From: Caviibacter abscessus
GTDB taxonomy: Bacteria > Fusobacteriota > Fusobacteriia > Fusobacteriales > Leptotrichiaceae
Assembly: GCF_001517835.1 (NCBI RefSeq)
Contig: NZ_LOQG01000039.1
Location: 20,305-84,304, forward strand
Reading direction: 5' to 3'
DNA: 64,000 bases
How positions within the stretch are numbered: position 1 is the stretch's first letter; each line of letters opens with the position of its first letter. The translations under genes were made by a program, and so were the position numbers. Positions 29,323-38,026 of the stretch are shown in pieces. The notes under the pieces are model-generated. The model was not told the origin of the DNA. It was given only the letters and a program-made list of their open reading frames with translations, and did no database searches.

Positions 29323-30069
29323 TTATTTTGCAATATTTACTTCTATATTTTGTTCCCTTAAGAATTTTATTACTTTTTCAGAAGTAGAACAATCCGTATA
29401 AACCGCATATACTTCTTCAGGTTTGAATAACTTAACTAAACCTCTTTCTTTAAATTTTTCAGATGTAGTTAGAACTATAACTTTTTTAGCACATTCCGAC
29501 ATATCTTTAACTGCATAAGTTCTTAAAATATCTGCACCAAAAAAACCAAATTTTTCATCAAATCCATCTACACCAAGAAATAATTTATCGACCATATACT
29601 GTTCAGCACATAATCTTGTAATAGGTCCTGTGTTTACTTGAGAAATACTTTGAAACTCTCCACCTAAGATTGTTATATCAACATTTCTATATTCTCTTAA
29701 AAAATTAGCTATAAAGATTGAGTTTGTAATTATTTTTATATTTTTTTTAGTTTTACATAACTCTTCAGCAAGTAATGCACATGTAGAACCAGATTCTATC
29801 ATAATAATTTCACCGTCTGACACAGTTTGTGCTGCAAGTTTAGCTATTTTTAATTTTATTGAATAATTATGAACTAATCTATTCGATATATCATCGTTAC
29901 TTAAAGTTAATGCATATCCGTATTCTCTTGTTATTAGACCTTTTGAAACCAAATAATCTAAATCTTTTCTAATAGTAACTTGCGATACTCTCATTTTTTC
30001 AGCTAAATCTACAACAGAAATTTTTCCTTCTGATACTATTAAATCTAAAATCTGATCTCTTCTTTTCAA
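29323..30069 (-). CDS. DeoR/GlpR-family repressor of the glycyl radical regulon
   Basis: 248 residues. The N-terminal winged helix has the DeoR signature (RRDQILDLIVSEGKISVVDL, VSQVTIRKDLDYL). The C-terminal sugar-phosphate sensor domain shows DGEIIMIESGSTC and ILGGEF. Family members bind a phosphorylated sugar as inducer. It is the first gene of a transcript continuing into the glycyl radical enzyme (13-base gap) and aldolase. A TTTCAT-N5-ATGAAA palindrome sits at its own promoter, and related operators overlap the PTS and activase promoters. The proposed inducer, AG6P or a similar ester, is inference. Confidence 0.88.
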   Translation of the reverse strand: MKRRDQILDLIVSEGKISVVDLAEKMRVSQVTIRKDLDYLVSKGLITREYGYALTLSNDDISNRLVHNYSIKLKIAKLAAQTVSDGEIIMIESGSTCALLAEELCKTKKNIKIITNSIFIANFLREYRNVDITILGGEFQSISQVNTGPITRLCAEQYMVDKLFLGVDGFDEKFGFFGADILRTYAVKDMSECAKKVIVLTTSEKFKERGLVKLFKPEEVYAVYTDCSTSEKVIKFLREQNIEVNIAK

Positions 30070-30085
30070 TTACAACACTTCTTTC

Positions 30086-30133
30086 TTTCATATATTATGA
30101 AATAAGTATATAATTAAGTTTTAGTTCTGTCAA
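30086..30133 (-). promoter_or_regulatory. Promoter and operator-like palindrome of the DeoR gene
   Basis: Minus strand TTGACA (30133-30128), 17-base spacer, TATACT (30110-30105). Palindrome TTTCAT-ATATT-ATGAAA at 30086-30102 covers the expected transcription start, suggesting autorepression. Confidence 0.65.
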
Positions 30134-30149
30134 TTCAAACCGTTAAAGT

Positions 30150-32285
30150 TTACTTTTTATTTATTGAAATTTTATCTTTGTCTCCTGCACTCACTTCTCC
30201 CTCTTTTACTTCTACAAAGCAAGTGTCTTCTAATTCAGGATATGCAAATATCATTTCTGTACTATATCCTTGTGATTTTATTTTTTCTAAATTTACTTCC
30301 GCTATTTTTTGTCCCATTTTTACTTTATCGCCAACATTACATAAAATATTGAAACCTTCTCCATTCATATTTACTGTATCAAGTCCCATATGAATAAGCA
30401 TTTCGTCTCCTGAAGCTGTAGATATAGAAATTGCATGTTTTGTATCTGATATTATTGTTATTTCTCCATCAACAGGTGAATATATATTTCCATCTTTAGG
30501 TATTAATACATATCCATCACCTAACATTTTACTTGCAAATCCTTCGTCACTACATTTATTGATACATAATAATTCACCATTAACTGGAACTACCATATCA
30601 CATCTTAATTGTCTTTCTTTTGGCAATTCTTTTTCTTTTTTGATTTCTTCAAATTCTTTTTCAGTGATTTCTTGATCTTCCAAATGTGTACTCATATAAT
30701 CGTCTAAATTTGATTTTACTATTGATACTCTTGGTCCATATACAACTTGAATAGCTGTATTTCTCTTTATTACTCCACTTGCTCCTGTTGCCTTTAATAT
30801 CTCATCATCTATTAAAGTTCCATTTACTACAGTTACTCTTAATCTTGTAGCACAATTATCTACATCAAGTATGTTCTCTCTTCCTCCAAGACCCTTTATT
30901 ATTAATTCAGAAACTAAGTCTTCTTTTTCATGAGCATTTTTTGCAAGATAATCAGCTTTAGTATAAAGTTTAGAATTTTCATTATCTCTACCCGGAACTT
31001 TAACATCCCATTTAATTATTAAATATTTAAACATTACATAATATATTACAAAATATACTAACATAAGCACTACAAGTAGTGGCCATCTAGTTTTTTCTAT
31101 TCCTTGTAATAAACCGAACATTGTAAAATCTATAAGCCCGTCAGAGAATGTTGTACCAACTGCGATATTTAGAACATGACAAGATATAAATGCAAATCCG
31201 GCACATATAACGTGAATAACAAACAATAAAGGAGAAAGGAATAAGAAAGTAAATTCTATTGGTTCAGTTATTCCAGTTAAAAAAGTTGTAAGTCCTGCTC
31301 CTAAATAAAGACCTTTTACTCTTTTTCTATTTTCTTTAGGTACACAATGATACATTGCAAGAGCTGCACCTGGAAGTCCACCCATCATAAATGGATATTT
31401 ACCTACTAAAAATCTAACTGCATTAATTGAAAATGATGTTGTATTTGGATCTTGTAATTGTGCAAAATATATGCTTTGTGCACCTGAAACTATTTTACCA
31501 GCAACTTCCATTGAACCTCCAAGTTCAGTAGTCCAAATAGGTAAATAGAATGCGTGATGTAATCCAAACGGTATTAAACCTCTTTCAGTTGCGCCAAATA
31601 TGAAAGTACCCAAATATCCTGAATTTATTACAACATTTCCAAGTTTACTTATACCTGCTTGTATAAAAGGCCAAAATAAATAAAAGAATATTCCAATAAA
31701 AACTCCAAAAATTATTGAAATGATAGGAACAAATTTAGTCCCTCCAAAAAATGAAAGAGCTGATGGTAATTCAATTTTGTAATATTTATTATGTAAATAT
31801 GCCACTACCATCCCAACAACTATACCACCAAAAACTCCTATTTGAAGTGATTGTATACCTAAAACTGATGTTATTGAACCTAAAGGTACATCAGAACTTA
31901 TACTTCCATCTGCTAATATTTCCCCACTGCTTACAAGCAATTTATTTACTGTAATATTCATTACAAGATAAGAAACAGCAGAAGCCATTGCAGCAACTTC
32001 TTTATTTTGTCTAGCAAGTCCTATTGCAACTGCTATTGCAAAAAATAAAGGTAGATTTCCAAAGACAACTTCTCCAACACCACTAAATATTTTTAAAAGT
32101 ATGTTTAGAAATGTTCCATCTGCTAGTATTGTTTCTAAACCTAAACTTTTGATATTTGCTGGATTAGTAAATGAAGCTCCTATCCCTAAAAATATACCTG
32201 CAAAAGGTAAAATTGAAATTGGTAAAAAGAATGATTTACTCATTTTTTGAAGTAATTCAAAAATTCTTGACTCTTGTTTTTCCAT
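30150..32285 (-). CDS. PTS glucose-family EIICBA permease
   Basis: 711 residues, domain order IIC-IIB-IIA. The IIC membrane domain (about 1-430) shows the glucose-family GITEPIEF and FGLHHAFYLP motifs. The IIB phospho-Cys is in DVDNCATRLR near residue 477. The IIA phospho-His is in MLIHMGLDTV near 632. It takes up a hexose-like sugar and phosphorylates it at C6 at the expense of PEP. The position within a glycyl radical/aldolase cluster and the shared operators make a 1,5-anhydrohexitol a good candidate; ordinary glucose or N-acetylglucosamine cannot be excluded from sequence. Confidence 0.9.
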   Translation of the reverse strand: MEKQESRIFELLQKMSKSFFLPISILPFAGIFLGIGASFTNPANIKSLGLETILADGTFLNILLKIFSGVGEVVFGNLPLFFAIAVAIGLARQNKEVAAMASAVSYLVMNITVNKLLVSSGEILADGSISSDVPLGSITSVLGIQSLQIGVFGGIVVGMVVAYLHNKYYKIELPSALSFFGGTKFVPIISIIFGVFIGIFFYLFWPFIQAGISKLGNVVINSGYLGTFIFGATERGLIPFGLHHAFYLPIWTTELGGSMEVAGKIVSGAQSIYFAQLQDPNTTSFSINAVRFLVGKYPFMMGGLPGAALAMYHCVPKENRKRVKGLYLGAGLTTFLTGITEPIEFTFLFLSPLLFVIHVICAGFAFISCHVLNIAVGTTFSDGLIDFTMFGLLQGIEKTRWPLLVVLMLVYFVIYYVMFKYLIIKWDVKVPGRDNENSKLYTKADYLAKNAHEKEDLVSELIIKGLGGRENILDVDNCATRLRVTVVNGTLIDDEILKATGASGVIKRNTAIQVVYGPRVSIVKSNLDDYMSTHLEDQEITEKEFEEIKKEKELPKERQLRCDMVVPVNGELLCINKCSDEGFASKMLGDGYVLIPKDGNIYSPVDGEITIISDTKHAISISTASGDEMLIHMGLDTVNMNGEGFNILCNVGDKVKMGQKIAEVNLEKIKSQGYSTEMIFAYPELEDTCFVEVKEGEVSAGDKDKISINKK

Positions 32286-32335
32286 GAAATTTTTCTCCTT
32301 TAAATAGATTGTTATTTTTTTATCTTTCTATCCAA

Positions 32336-32384
32336 AGTATACCCTGTATATTTCAATTGTCAATATCAGAAGTTACAATTGAAA
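32336..32384 (-). promoter_or_regulatory. Promoter and operator of the PTS gene
   Basis: Minus strand TTGACA (32363-32358), 16-base spacer, TATACT (32341-32336). A perfect 9-base inverted repeat TTTCAATTG (32351-32359) ... CAATTGAAA (32376-32384) with 16 bases between overlaps the -35 box, fitting repression by the nearby DeoR protein. Confidence 0.7.
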
Positions 32385-32405
32385 CTTTTTTCATTTCAAA
32401 TATAT

Positions 32406-33332
32406 CTATTTAACATTTAAACCAGCATCAACAAAAATCCTTTTATATTCAATAAATTTTTCATCATCTTTATGTAATTGTTCAACATCTTCATATTCAT
32501 AAGGAATATTTAAAAGTTTATATTTATTTTCTCCGAAATTATGATAAGGCAACAATTCTACATTTTTTATTCCTAATTCAACCAATAATTCAGATATCTT
32601 TTTAGCATCTTCAATCGTATAATTAAATTTAGGTATAACTGGAATTCTACCTATAACTTCCAACGTTTTAACACTGGTAGCATATTTAATATTACTTTTT
32701 ATTCTATCAAGAGGAACTCCCAATATTCTTTTACTCTTCTCATTATCCCAATGCTTCACATCGCACAATAAAAGATCAAGTTGTTCAACAAATTTAATAA
32801 ATTTATTTTCAGGAGCATAACAAGTTGTTTCAGCAGCAGTATGTATACCTTCTTCTTTACATCTTTTAAGTAATTGTGTCGCAATATCTGCCTGTGTCAA
32901 AACTTCGCCACCTGAGACAGTTACGCCCCCACCAGATTGTTCGTAAAAAGGCATATCTTTTTTTATTTCAGAAATTATATCCTCAAGATCTTTATCATAA
33001 CCTTCATATGAAATAGAACCCGTTTTACATCTTTTTTTCAAAAATATAGCTTCTTCTTCCGTTATTTTCTTCAAATTAACATAACGTTGATTATCACCTT
33101 TTTTTAACTTTTCTCCATCTTTTGACAACCATAATAGTTCAGTAATACCACAATCTTCACAATAATTACATTTATTATCTTTCCAAACAAGTTGTATCTC
33201 TTTTTTTTGCGATTCAGGATTAGAACACCAAGGGCATTTTAAAGGACAACCTTTAAAAAATACAACAGTTCTAATTCCCGGACCATCATGCAAACTAAAT
33301 TTTTGTAAATTAAATATCCTAGCTTTTTTCAA
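32406..33332 (-). CDS. Glycyl radical enzyme activase (radical SAM)
   Basis: 308 residues from the TTG at 33332, which I prefer because GGGGTGA stands seven bases before it; a GTG at 33341 lies inside that site. The radical SAM cluster motif is CPLKCPWC after HDGPGIRTVVFFKG. Further marks are SGGGVTVSGGE and CDVKHWD. An insert after the cluster contains only C-x2-C-x2-C and one later Cys (KCNYCEDCG, RCKTGS), where PflC/CutD-type activases usually have two full ferredoxin clusters. It abstracts hydrogen to create the glycyl radical on the enzyme at 26.9-29.3 kb. It has its own promoter and the regulon's operator. Confidence 0.9.
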   Translation of the reverse strand: MKKARIFNLQKFSLHDGPGIRTVVFFKGCPLKCPWCSNPESQKKEIQLVWKDNKCNYCEDCGITELLWLSKDGEKLKKGDNQRYVNLKKITEEEAIFLKKRCKTGSISYEGYDKDLEDIISEIKKDMPFYEQSGGGVTVSGGEVLTQADIATQLLKRCKEEGIHTAAETTCYAPENKFIKFVEQLDLLLCDVKHWDNEKSKRILGVPLDRIKSNIKYATSVKTLEVIGRIPVIPKFNYTIEDAKKISELLVELGIKNVELLPYHNFGENKYKLLNIPYEYEDVEQLHKDDEKFIEYKRIFVDAGLNVK

Positions 33333-33354
33333 AACAATCACCCCAGTTTAATAT

Positions 33355-33406
33355 ATTATACCACGATTATCTTGCGTTTTCAATTGAAACATATTTATAT
33401 TTCAAT
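33355..33406 (-). promoter_or_regulatory. Promoter and operator of the activase gene
   Basis: Minus strand TTGAAA (33383-33378), 17-base spacer, TATAAT (33360-33355). The -35 lies inside the perfect palindrome TTTCAATTGAAA (33378-33389), with another half-site TTTCAAT at 33400-33406. Confidence 0.7.
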
Positions 33407-33430
33407 CATAAAACAAAAAATAAATTTAAA

Positions 33431-33462
33431 AGGAATTACTTTATAAAACCCAAGTAATTCCT
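33431..33462 (-). terminator. Terminator after the ABC exporter relic
   Basis: Inverted repeat AGGAATTACTT, loop of 10, AAGTAATTCCT; the minus strand continues TTTAAATTTATTTTTTG. It probably once ended the transcript of the exporter relic and now also that of the lysine transporter operon. Confidence 0.65.
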
Positions 33463-33472
33463 ATATTATTTG

Positions 33473-33955
33473 TTATATATTAATAACATTACTATGTGAA
33501 ATTATAATTACTGTTCTATCATTCAAATATTTATTAAATATATTATTCCAATTAATTTGTATACTTTATATAGTACAACCGTATACACTACTATCATCAT
33601 GAAATTTTTTAAATTCCTTAATGAAACATCATAAATACTTCTAATCAAAAAATAGCCTTCTTGAATTAAATTTTGTATTTCCCCTAAATTTAAGAATTCA
33701 AAATAATTCTTATTTTGGATTCCTCTCTAAAGTATTAATTTTGAATATTTCTTATTTTTTGTATAATATAGTTATTATAAAATCCTAAAAATTCTTCTAC
33801 TATTAAAGAAATAATAAAAGAAAAATAAAATATTTATTTTTATGAACTATACTGTTACTTATAAAAAGTGGTTGTAACACTGATAATATATACACAATAA
33901 TTAATACAAAAATATACGTAATTAACTTTTTATAACCAATTTTTTTAATAACTAT
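33473..33955 (-). pseudogene. ABC exporter relic with internal deletion
   Basis: Minus-strand fragments: a membrane stretch KLITYIFVLIIVYILSVLQP with FISNSIV, a shift, then FYNNYIIQKIRNIQN, LNLGEIQNLIQEGYF, IYDVSLRNLKN and MMIVVYTVVLYKVYKL, typical of the membrane domain of a bacteriocin-type ABC exporter. Directly after comes YLNDRTVIIISHSNVI, the switch-His segment that belongs near the end of the ATPase domain. Most of the ATPase, including Walker A and B, is therefore deleted. It fills the gap between the activase promoter and the lysine transporter operon. No cargo peptide gene is visible. Confidence 0.5.
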
Positions 33956-33970
33956 AATAAATATTTATAA

Positions 33971-34714
33971 TTATTGCTCATAATTTTTTTCCTTATTCAA
34001 AAATTCTTTTATTCTATCATTTGTAGGATTATTTAAAACTTCATCAGCTGTTCCATCTTGCAGTATTTTACCTTTATCTAAAAATATTACTCTGCTTGAT
34101 ACATTTCTTGCAAAATCCATCTCATGTGTTACTACAATCATAGTTATTCCATCTTTTGCAAGTTCATTCATTGTTTTTAAAACTTCATTTACCATTTCAG
34201 GATCAAGTGCTGATGTTGGTTCATCAAACAAAATAATTTCAGGTTTCATACATAATGCTCTTGCAATTGCAACTCTTTGCTTTTGTCCACCTGACAAATG
34301 TTTAGGTTTTGCATTTATATACTTTTCCATACCAACTTTTTTTAAGTACATATTTGCCATTGTAACTGCTTCTTCTCTTGACATTTTTAATATTTTTGTT
34401 GGAGCCAATATACAATTTTCAAGTACAGTTAAATTATTAAATAAATTAAAATTTTGAAATACCATACCGACTTTTTGACGATATTGTTCCTTTGTTATAT
34501 CTCCTGTCATAATATTTTCATTATGAAAAAGAATTTCTGCACTTGTAGGAACTTCAAGTAAATTTATACATTTTAAAAATGTTGATTTACCACTACCTGA
34601 TGAACCTATTATACTTATAACTTCTTTTTCTTTTACCGTTATACTTATATTATCTAACACAGTTCTATTTCCATACATTACTGTTAAATTATTTATTTTT
34701 AATATTTCGTTCAT
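33971..34714 (-). CDS. Polar amino acid ABC transporter ATPase (lysine operon)
   Basis: 247 residues from ATG 34714; AGGAG lies eight bases before it, so the TTG two codons upstream is not needed. Walker A GSSGSGKST, signature HLSGGQKQRVA, Walker B ILFDEPTSALDPE, switch His VVTHEMDF. GlnQ/HisP-type ATPase. It is five to eleven bases downstream of the binding-protein/permease fusion and under the same lysine riboswitch, so it energises lysine uptake. Confidence 0.93.
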   Translation of the reverse strand: MNEILKINNLTVMYGNRTVLDNISITVKEKEVISIIGSSGSGKSTFLKCINLLEVPTSAEILFHNENIMTGDITKEQYRQKVGMVFQNFNLFNNLTVLENCILAPTKILKMSREEAVTMANMYLKKVGMEKYINAKPKHLSGGQKQRVAIARALCMKPEIILFDEPTSALDPEMVNEVLKTMNELAKDGITMIVVTHEMDFARNVSSRVIFLDKGKILQDGTADEVLNNPTNDRIKEFLNKEKNYEQ

Positions 34715-34725
34715 TTTCAAAACTC

Positions 34726-36267
34726 CTATTCCACTATTTCATATGTATTGCTTCCGTCCATTTTTACTTCAATATATTTAAGTATTTTACTTAAAACTGT
34801 AGTAAGTACAAAATATATTACACAAGTAATAATAAAGACTTCATAATATCTAAAATTAGTTCCTGCTATTTGTTTTGAAACTGTATAAAGCTCTGTTACT
34901 CCTATTGCAAATAACACAGCTGAGTCTTTTATATTTATAATAAACTCATTACCTACTGAAGGTAAAATATTTCTAATAGCTTGTGGTAAAATTATATATA
35001 TCATTGATTGTCTATGTGTAAATCCTAATGATTGTGCAGCATCATATTGACCTTTATCAACAGATTCAATTCCACCTCTTATTATTTCAGAAAGATATGC
35101 ACCTGTATTTATTGATATTATTATCATTGCAGCAACTATAGGAGATAAATTAATGTCAAATACTTGTCCTAAACCATAATAAAATATCATGGCTTGAACT
35201 ATCATAGGTGTTCCTCTAAACACAGAAATATATATCCAATTTAATTTTTTAAGTATTTTATATATTATATTATGAACTTTTCTTCTGCTATCTTCAGTTG
35301 ATACTGTATTAACAAGGGCAACTATTAAACCTATTATAAACCCAGCACTAGTACCTATTATTGCAAGATAAACCGTAGTTAAAGTCCCAAGTAAGTATCT
35401 ATTGCCATAATTAATCAATATATATTTTACCCAAGAAAAAAATCCATTTGGTCCATTATTTTGAATATTTTCTTTTGATGATGATAAAGGTTGGTTTTTT
35501 ATTGCATCTTCCATTAATTTTTCACGAACTTCTTTAGGTATTTCAGAAAGTGCTCTATTTACTTCATTAAGTAATTTTATATTACCTTTTTTTACACCTA
35601 TTGCAACATTTACTTCATTTTTATCATATTCAAACCCATTATCCTTAAATTTAATAAATGTAATATTAGGATCTGAAAAACTTGCTGACAATGCACTTGG
35701 GTTCTCAGCTATATAACCATCAATTTTATTTGAATTAAGAGCAACTATCATAGCCGGAAAATTTTCCATTGCAACTTGCTTTTTAGCTCCTTTTAATTGT
35801 TTTATAAGTCCATAATGAAGTGTATTTAATTGACCTGTTATTCTGGCATGTCTAAAATCATTTAGTCTTTTAGCCATATTATATTTACTATCTTTTTTTA
35901 CAACAACTACTATATCTGATTCATAATATGATTTTGTAAAATCTATACTTTTTCTTCTCTCAAGTGTTGGTGACATTCCTGCAATAACCAAATCAATTTT
36001 TGAAGAATTTAATGCTGGTCCAAGTAAAGAATCCCAATCACTTGGAACTATTACCAATTTTTTACCTAATTTTTCAGCAATTAATTTTGCAATTTGAACA
36101 TCATATCCATTTGCATATCCTGACGGTATTTTAACAGCATTGTGTTTATCATCCTTTTGATACCAGTTAAATGGAGCATAACCAACTTCCATTCCAACTC
36201 TTAATGTACCTTCTGCGTTTATAATAATAGATATTGTAGTAATAAGTACAACAATAAGTTTTTTCAT
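34726..36267 (-). CDS. Fused substrate-binding protein and permease of a lysine-type ABC importer
   Basis: 513 residues. An N-terminal signal segment (KKLIVVLITTISIIINAEG) is followed by a family 3 solute-binding domain (about 20-265: VGMEVGYAPFNWYQ, GYDVQIAKLIAEKLG, DFTKSYYESD) and a HisM/GlnP-type permease (about 280-505), with the coupling loop AAQSLGFTHRQSM. Such fusions place the binding domain on the outer face of the inner membrane. The upstream lysine riboswitch points to lysine as substrate. In E. coli-type systems these parts are separate proteins. The ATPase gene follows. Confidence 0.92.
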   Translation of the reverse strand: MKKLIVVLITTISIIINAEGTLRVGMEVGYAPFNWYQKDDKHNAVKIPSGYANGYDVQIAKLIAEKLGKKLVIVPSDWDSLLGPALNSSKIDLVIAGMSPTLERRKSIDFTKSYYESDIVVVVKKDSKYNMAKRLNDFRHARITGQLNTLHYGLIKQLKGAKKQVAMENFPAMIVALNSNKIDGYIAENPSALSASFSDPNITFIKFKDNGFEYDKNEVNVAIGVKKGNIKLLNEVNRALSEIPKEVREKLMEDAIKNQPLSSSKENIQNNGPNGFFSWVKYILINYGNRYLLGTLTTVYLAIIGTSAGFIIGLIVALVNTVSTEDSRRKVHNIIYKILKKLNWIYISVFRGTPMIVQAMIFYYGLGQVFDINLSPIVAAMIIISINTGAYLSEIIRGGIESVDKGQYDAAQSLGFTHRQSMIYIILPQAIRNILPSVGNEFIINIKDSAVLFAIGVTELYTVSKQIAGTNFRYYEVFIITCVIYFVLTTVLSKILKYIEVKMDGSNTYEIVE

Positions 36268-36287
36268 TGCTAATCTTCCTTTCTTAT

Positions 36288-36314
36288 AAAAAAAACTGAT
36301 AGATTAGCTATCAG
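36288..36314 (-). terminator. Riboswitch-linked intrinsic terminator
   Basis: Minus strand CTGATAG, loop CTAAT, CTATCAG, then eight T. It lies between the lysine aptamer and the transporter start, so the switch is probably OFF with lysine bound. Confidence 0.85.
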
Positions 36315-36339
36315 TGTATAACAAAAAATATTTTATATA

Positions 36340-36503
36340 CATTTGATAGCACTCCATTATTTCTAATGACAGTTATACGCGTATTTCACGTATACCCAAT
36401 ATCAGGGCTTGCAACCCGGATATTTCGGCAAAATTTCCTTTCATTAACTTCTTTGGTTGCCACCTCCATCAATTACTAATAAATTTTGCACCTCTATCCT
36501 CTT
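36340..36503 (-). promoter_or_regulatory. Lysine riboswitch (L-box)
   Basis: The minus strand shows the conserved lysine aptamer blocks in order: GGATAGAGGTGC at the 5' side of P1, GATGGAGGTGGCAACC, GAAAGGAAATTTTGCCGAA, the GGGTTGCAAGCCC-type helix region, AACTGTCATT, and TGGAGTGCTATC closing P1. This matches the L-box consensus known from lysC and lysine transporter leaders. It starts four bases after the ridA stop. A promoter would have to lie within the 3' end of ridA (TTGAAG ... TAAATA is a weak candidate) or the RNA is made by read-through. A covariance model for RF00168 would settle the boundaries. Confidence 0.88.
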
Positions 36504-36506
36504 TAT

Positions 36507-36869
36507 TTATTCTTTTATTGCAATAGCTTCAATTTCAACTAAAGCATTTTTAGGTAAATCTTTTACTGCAAATGCTGATCTTGCAGGATATGGTTCACTA
36601 AAAAAGCTTGCATATATTTCATTTACTTTTGAGAAATCTGAAATATCACTAAGTAATACGGTAGTTTTAATCACATTACTCATATTAAAACCATTTAATT
36701 CCAATATATTCTTTAAATTATTTAATGATTGTTTTGCCTGTTCTTCAACTGTCTTTTCTAACATATTTGTATTAGGCTCTAAACCTAGTTGACCTGAAAT
36801 GTAAATAGTGTTGCCAATTACTCTATATGCACTATATGGACCGACAGCTTTTGGTATTAAGTTTTCCAT
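36507..36869 (-). CDS. ridA: RidA family enamine/imine deaminase
   Basis: 120 residues, the usual size. Family marks: PKAVGPYSAYRVIG, IYISGQLGL, NLKNILELNGF, and PARSAFAVKDLPKNALVEIEAIA, which includes the catalytic Arg. It hydrolyses reactive enamines formed by PLP enzymes. It follows rpoD by 11 bases and precedes the lysine riboswitch. Cotranscription with rpoD is likely. Confidence 0.93.
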   Translation of the reverse strand: MENLIPKAVGPYSAYRVIGNTIYISGQLGLEPNTNMLEKTVEEQAKQSLNNLKNILELNGFNMSNVIKTTVLLSDISDFSKVNEIYASFFSEPYPARSAFAVKDLPKNALVEIEAIAIKE

Positions 36870-36880
36870 AATATAAACTC

Positions 36881-38026
36881 CTAATGAATCCTATAATTTT
36901 CTAAACTCTTTTTATTTTTATTAAATGTTAATTTTTTTATTGCTTTAACTTCTATTTGTCTTATTCTTTCTCTTGTTACTTCAAAAATTTTGCCCACTTC
37001 TTCAAGCGTTTTTGGAGAACCGTCATCAAGACCAAATCTATGTCTTAAAACTTGTTCCTCTCTTTCATTTAAAGTATCTTTTAATATATCTTCAAGTTTT
37101 TCACGAAGTAAAACTCTTGTAGTTGCATCATATGGATTTAAGAATTTATCATCTTCAACAAAATCACCAAGTTCACTATCATCTTCACTTCCAACAGGAG
37201 TTTCAAGTGATATAGGATCTTGATTCATTTCAAGTATACTTTTAACTTTATCAACAGGAATTTCAAGCTTCATTGATAATTCTTCTGGAGTAGGTTCCTT
37301 TCCTGTTTCTTGAAGTATTATTCTACTTTCTTTTTTTATTTTGTTTATAGTTTCTATCATATGAACCGGTATTCTTATTGTTCTACCTTGATCTGCTATA
37401 GCTCTTGTTATTGCTTGTCTAATCCACCAAGTAGCATATGTTGAAAATTTAAATCCTTTTTCATATTCAAACTTTTCAACTGCTTTCATAAGTCCCATGT
37501 TACCTTCTTGTATCAAATCAAGTAATTTTAGACCTCTATTTGTATGTTTTTTCGCAATACTTACAACTAATCTTAAATTTGATTCAATTAATTTTTGCTT
37601 AGCCATAGCGTCACCTTCAAGAACTTTTTGCGCTAGTTCAATTTCTTCCTCATGTGTTAATAAAGGAATTTGACCTATTTCACGAAGGTACATTTTTATA
37701 GGTTCATCTACATCCATATTTTCAGCGATTTTCATTATATCATCGCTTAACATTTTTTCTATTTCAGTATCATCTATTTTTTCATATGGTATAGTTACTA
37801 TTTCGGCTGGTTTAACTACTTTCTTTTCTACAGGTACTTGTTGTGTATCATCAACTACAGTAATTCCTTCACTTTTTATTTTAGAAATTAATTGTGATAT
37901 TTTTTCTTTACTAAATTTATTTGAAAGTAGATCTTTTATTTCTTTTGCATTGATTGTTTTATCTTCTCTAGCTTTTTTTAATAACATTAATAAATTACTT
38001 TTTAGATTTTTTCTTTTCTCAGACAT
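36881..38026 (-). CDS. rpoD: RNA polymerase primary sigma factor
   Basis: 381 residues. Region 1.2 ([22 protein letters not shown]), region 2 ([15 protein letters not shown]), region 3 and region 4 ([19 protein letters not shown]) are all present. The N-terminal region 1.1 is short, as in Gram-positive-like SigA. The start lies inside the dnaG 3' end (25-base overlap), with GGGAG four bases before ATG, giving the dnaG-rpoD macromolecular operon seen in many bacteria. Confidence 0.96.
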   Translation of the reverse strand: MSEKRKNLKSNLLMLLKKAREDKTINAKEIKDLLSNKFSKEKISQLISKIKSEGITVVDDTQQVPVEKKVVKPAEIVTIPYEKIDDTEIEKMLSDDIMKIAENMDVDEPIKMYLREIGQIPLLTHEEEIELAQKVLEGDAMAKQKLIESNLRLVVSIAKKHTNRGLKLLDLIQEGNMGLMKAVEKFEYEKGFKFSTYATWWIRQAITRAIADQGRTIRIPVHMIETINKIKKESRIILQETGKEPTPEELSMKLEIPVDKVKSILEMNQDPISLETPVGSEDDSELGDFVEDDKFLNPYDATTRVLLREKLEDILKDTLNEREEQVLRHRFGLDDGSPKTLEEVGKIFEVTRERIRQIEVKAIKKLTFNKNKKSLENYRIH

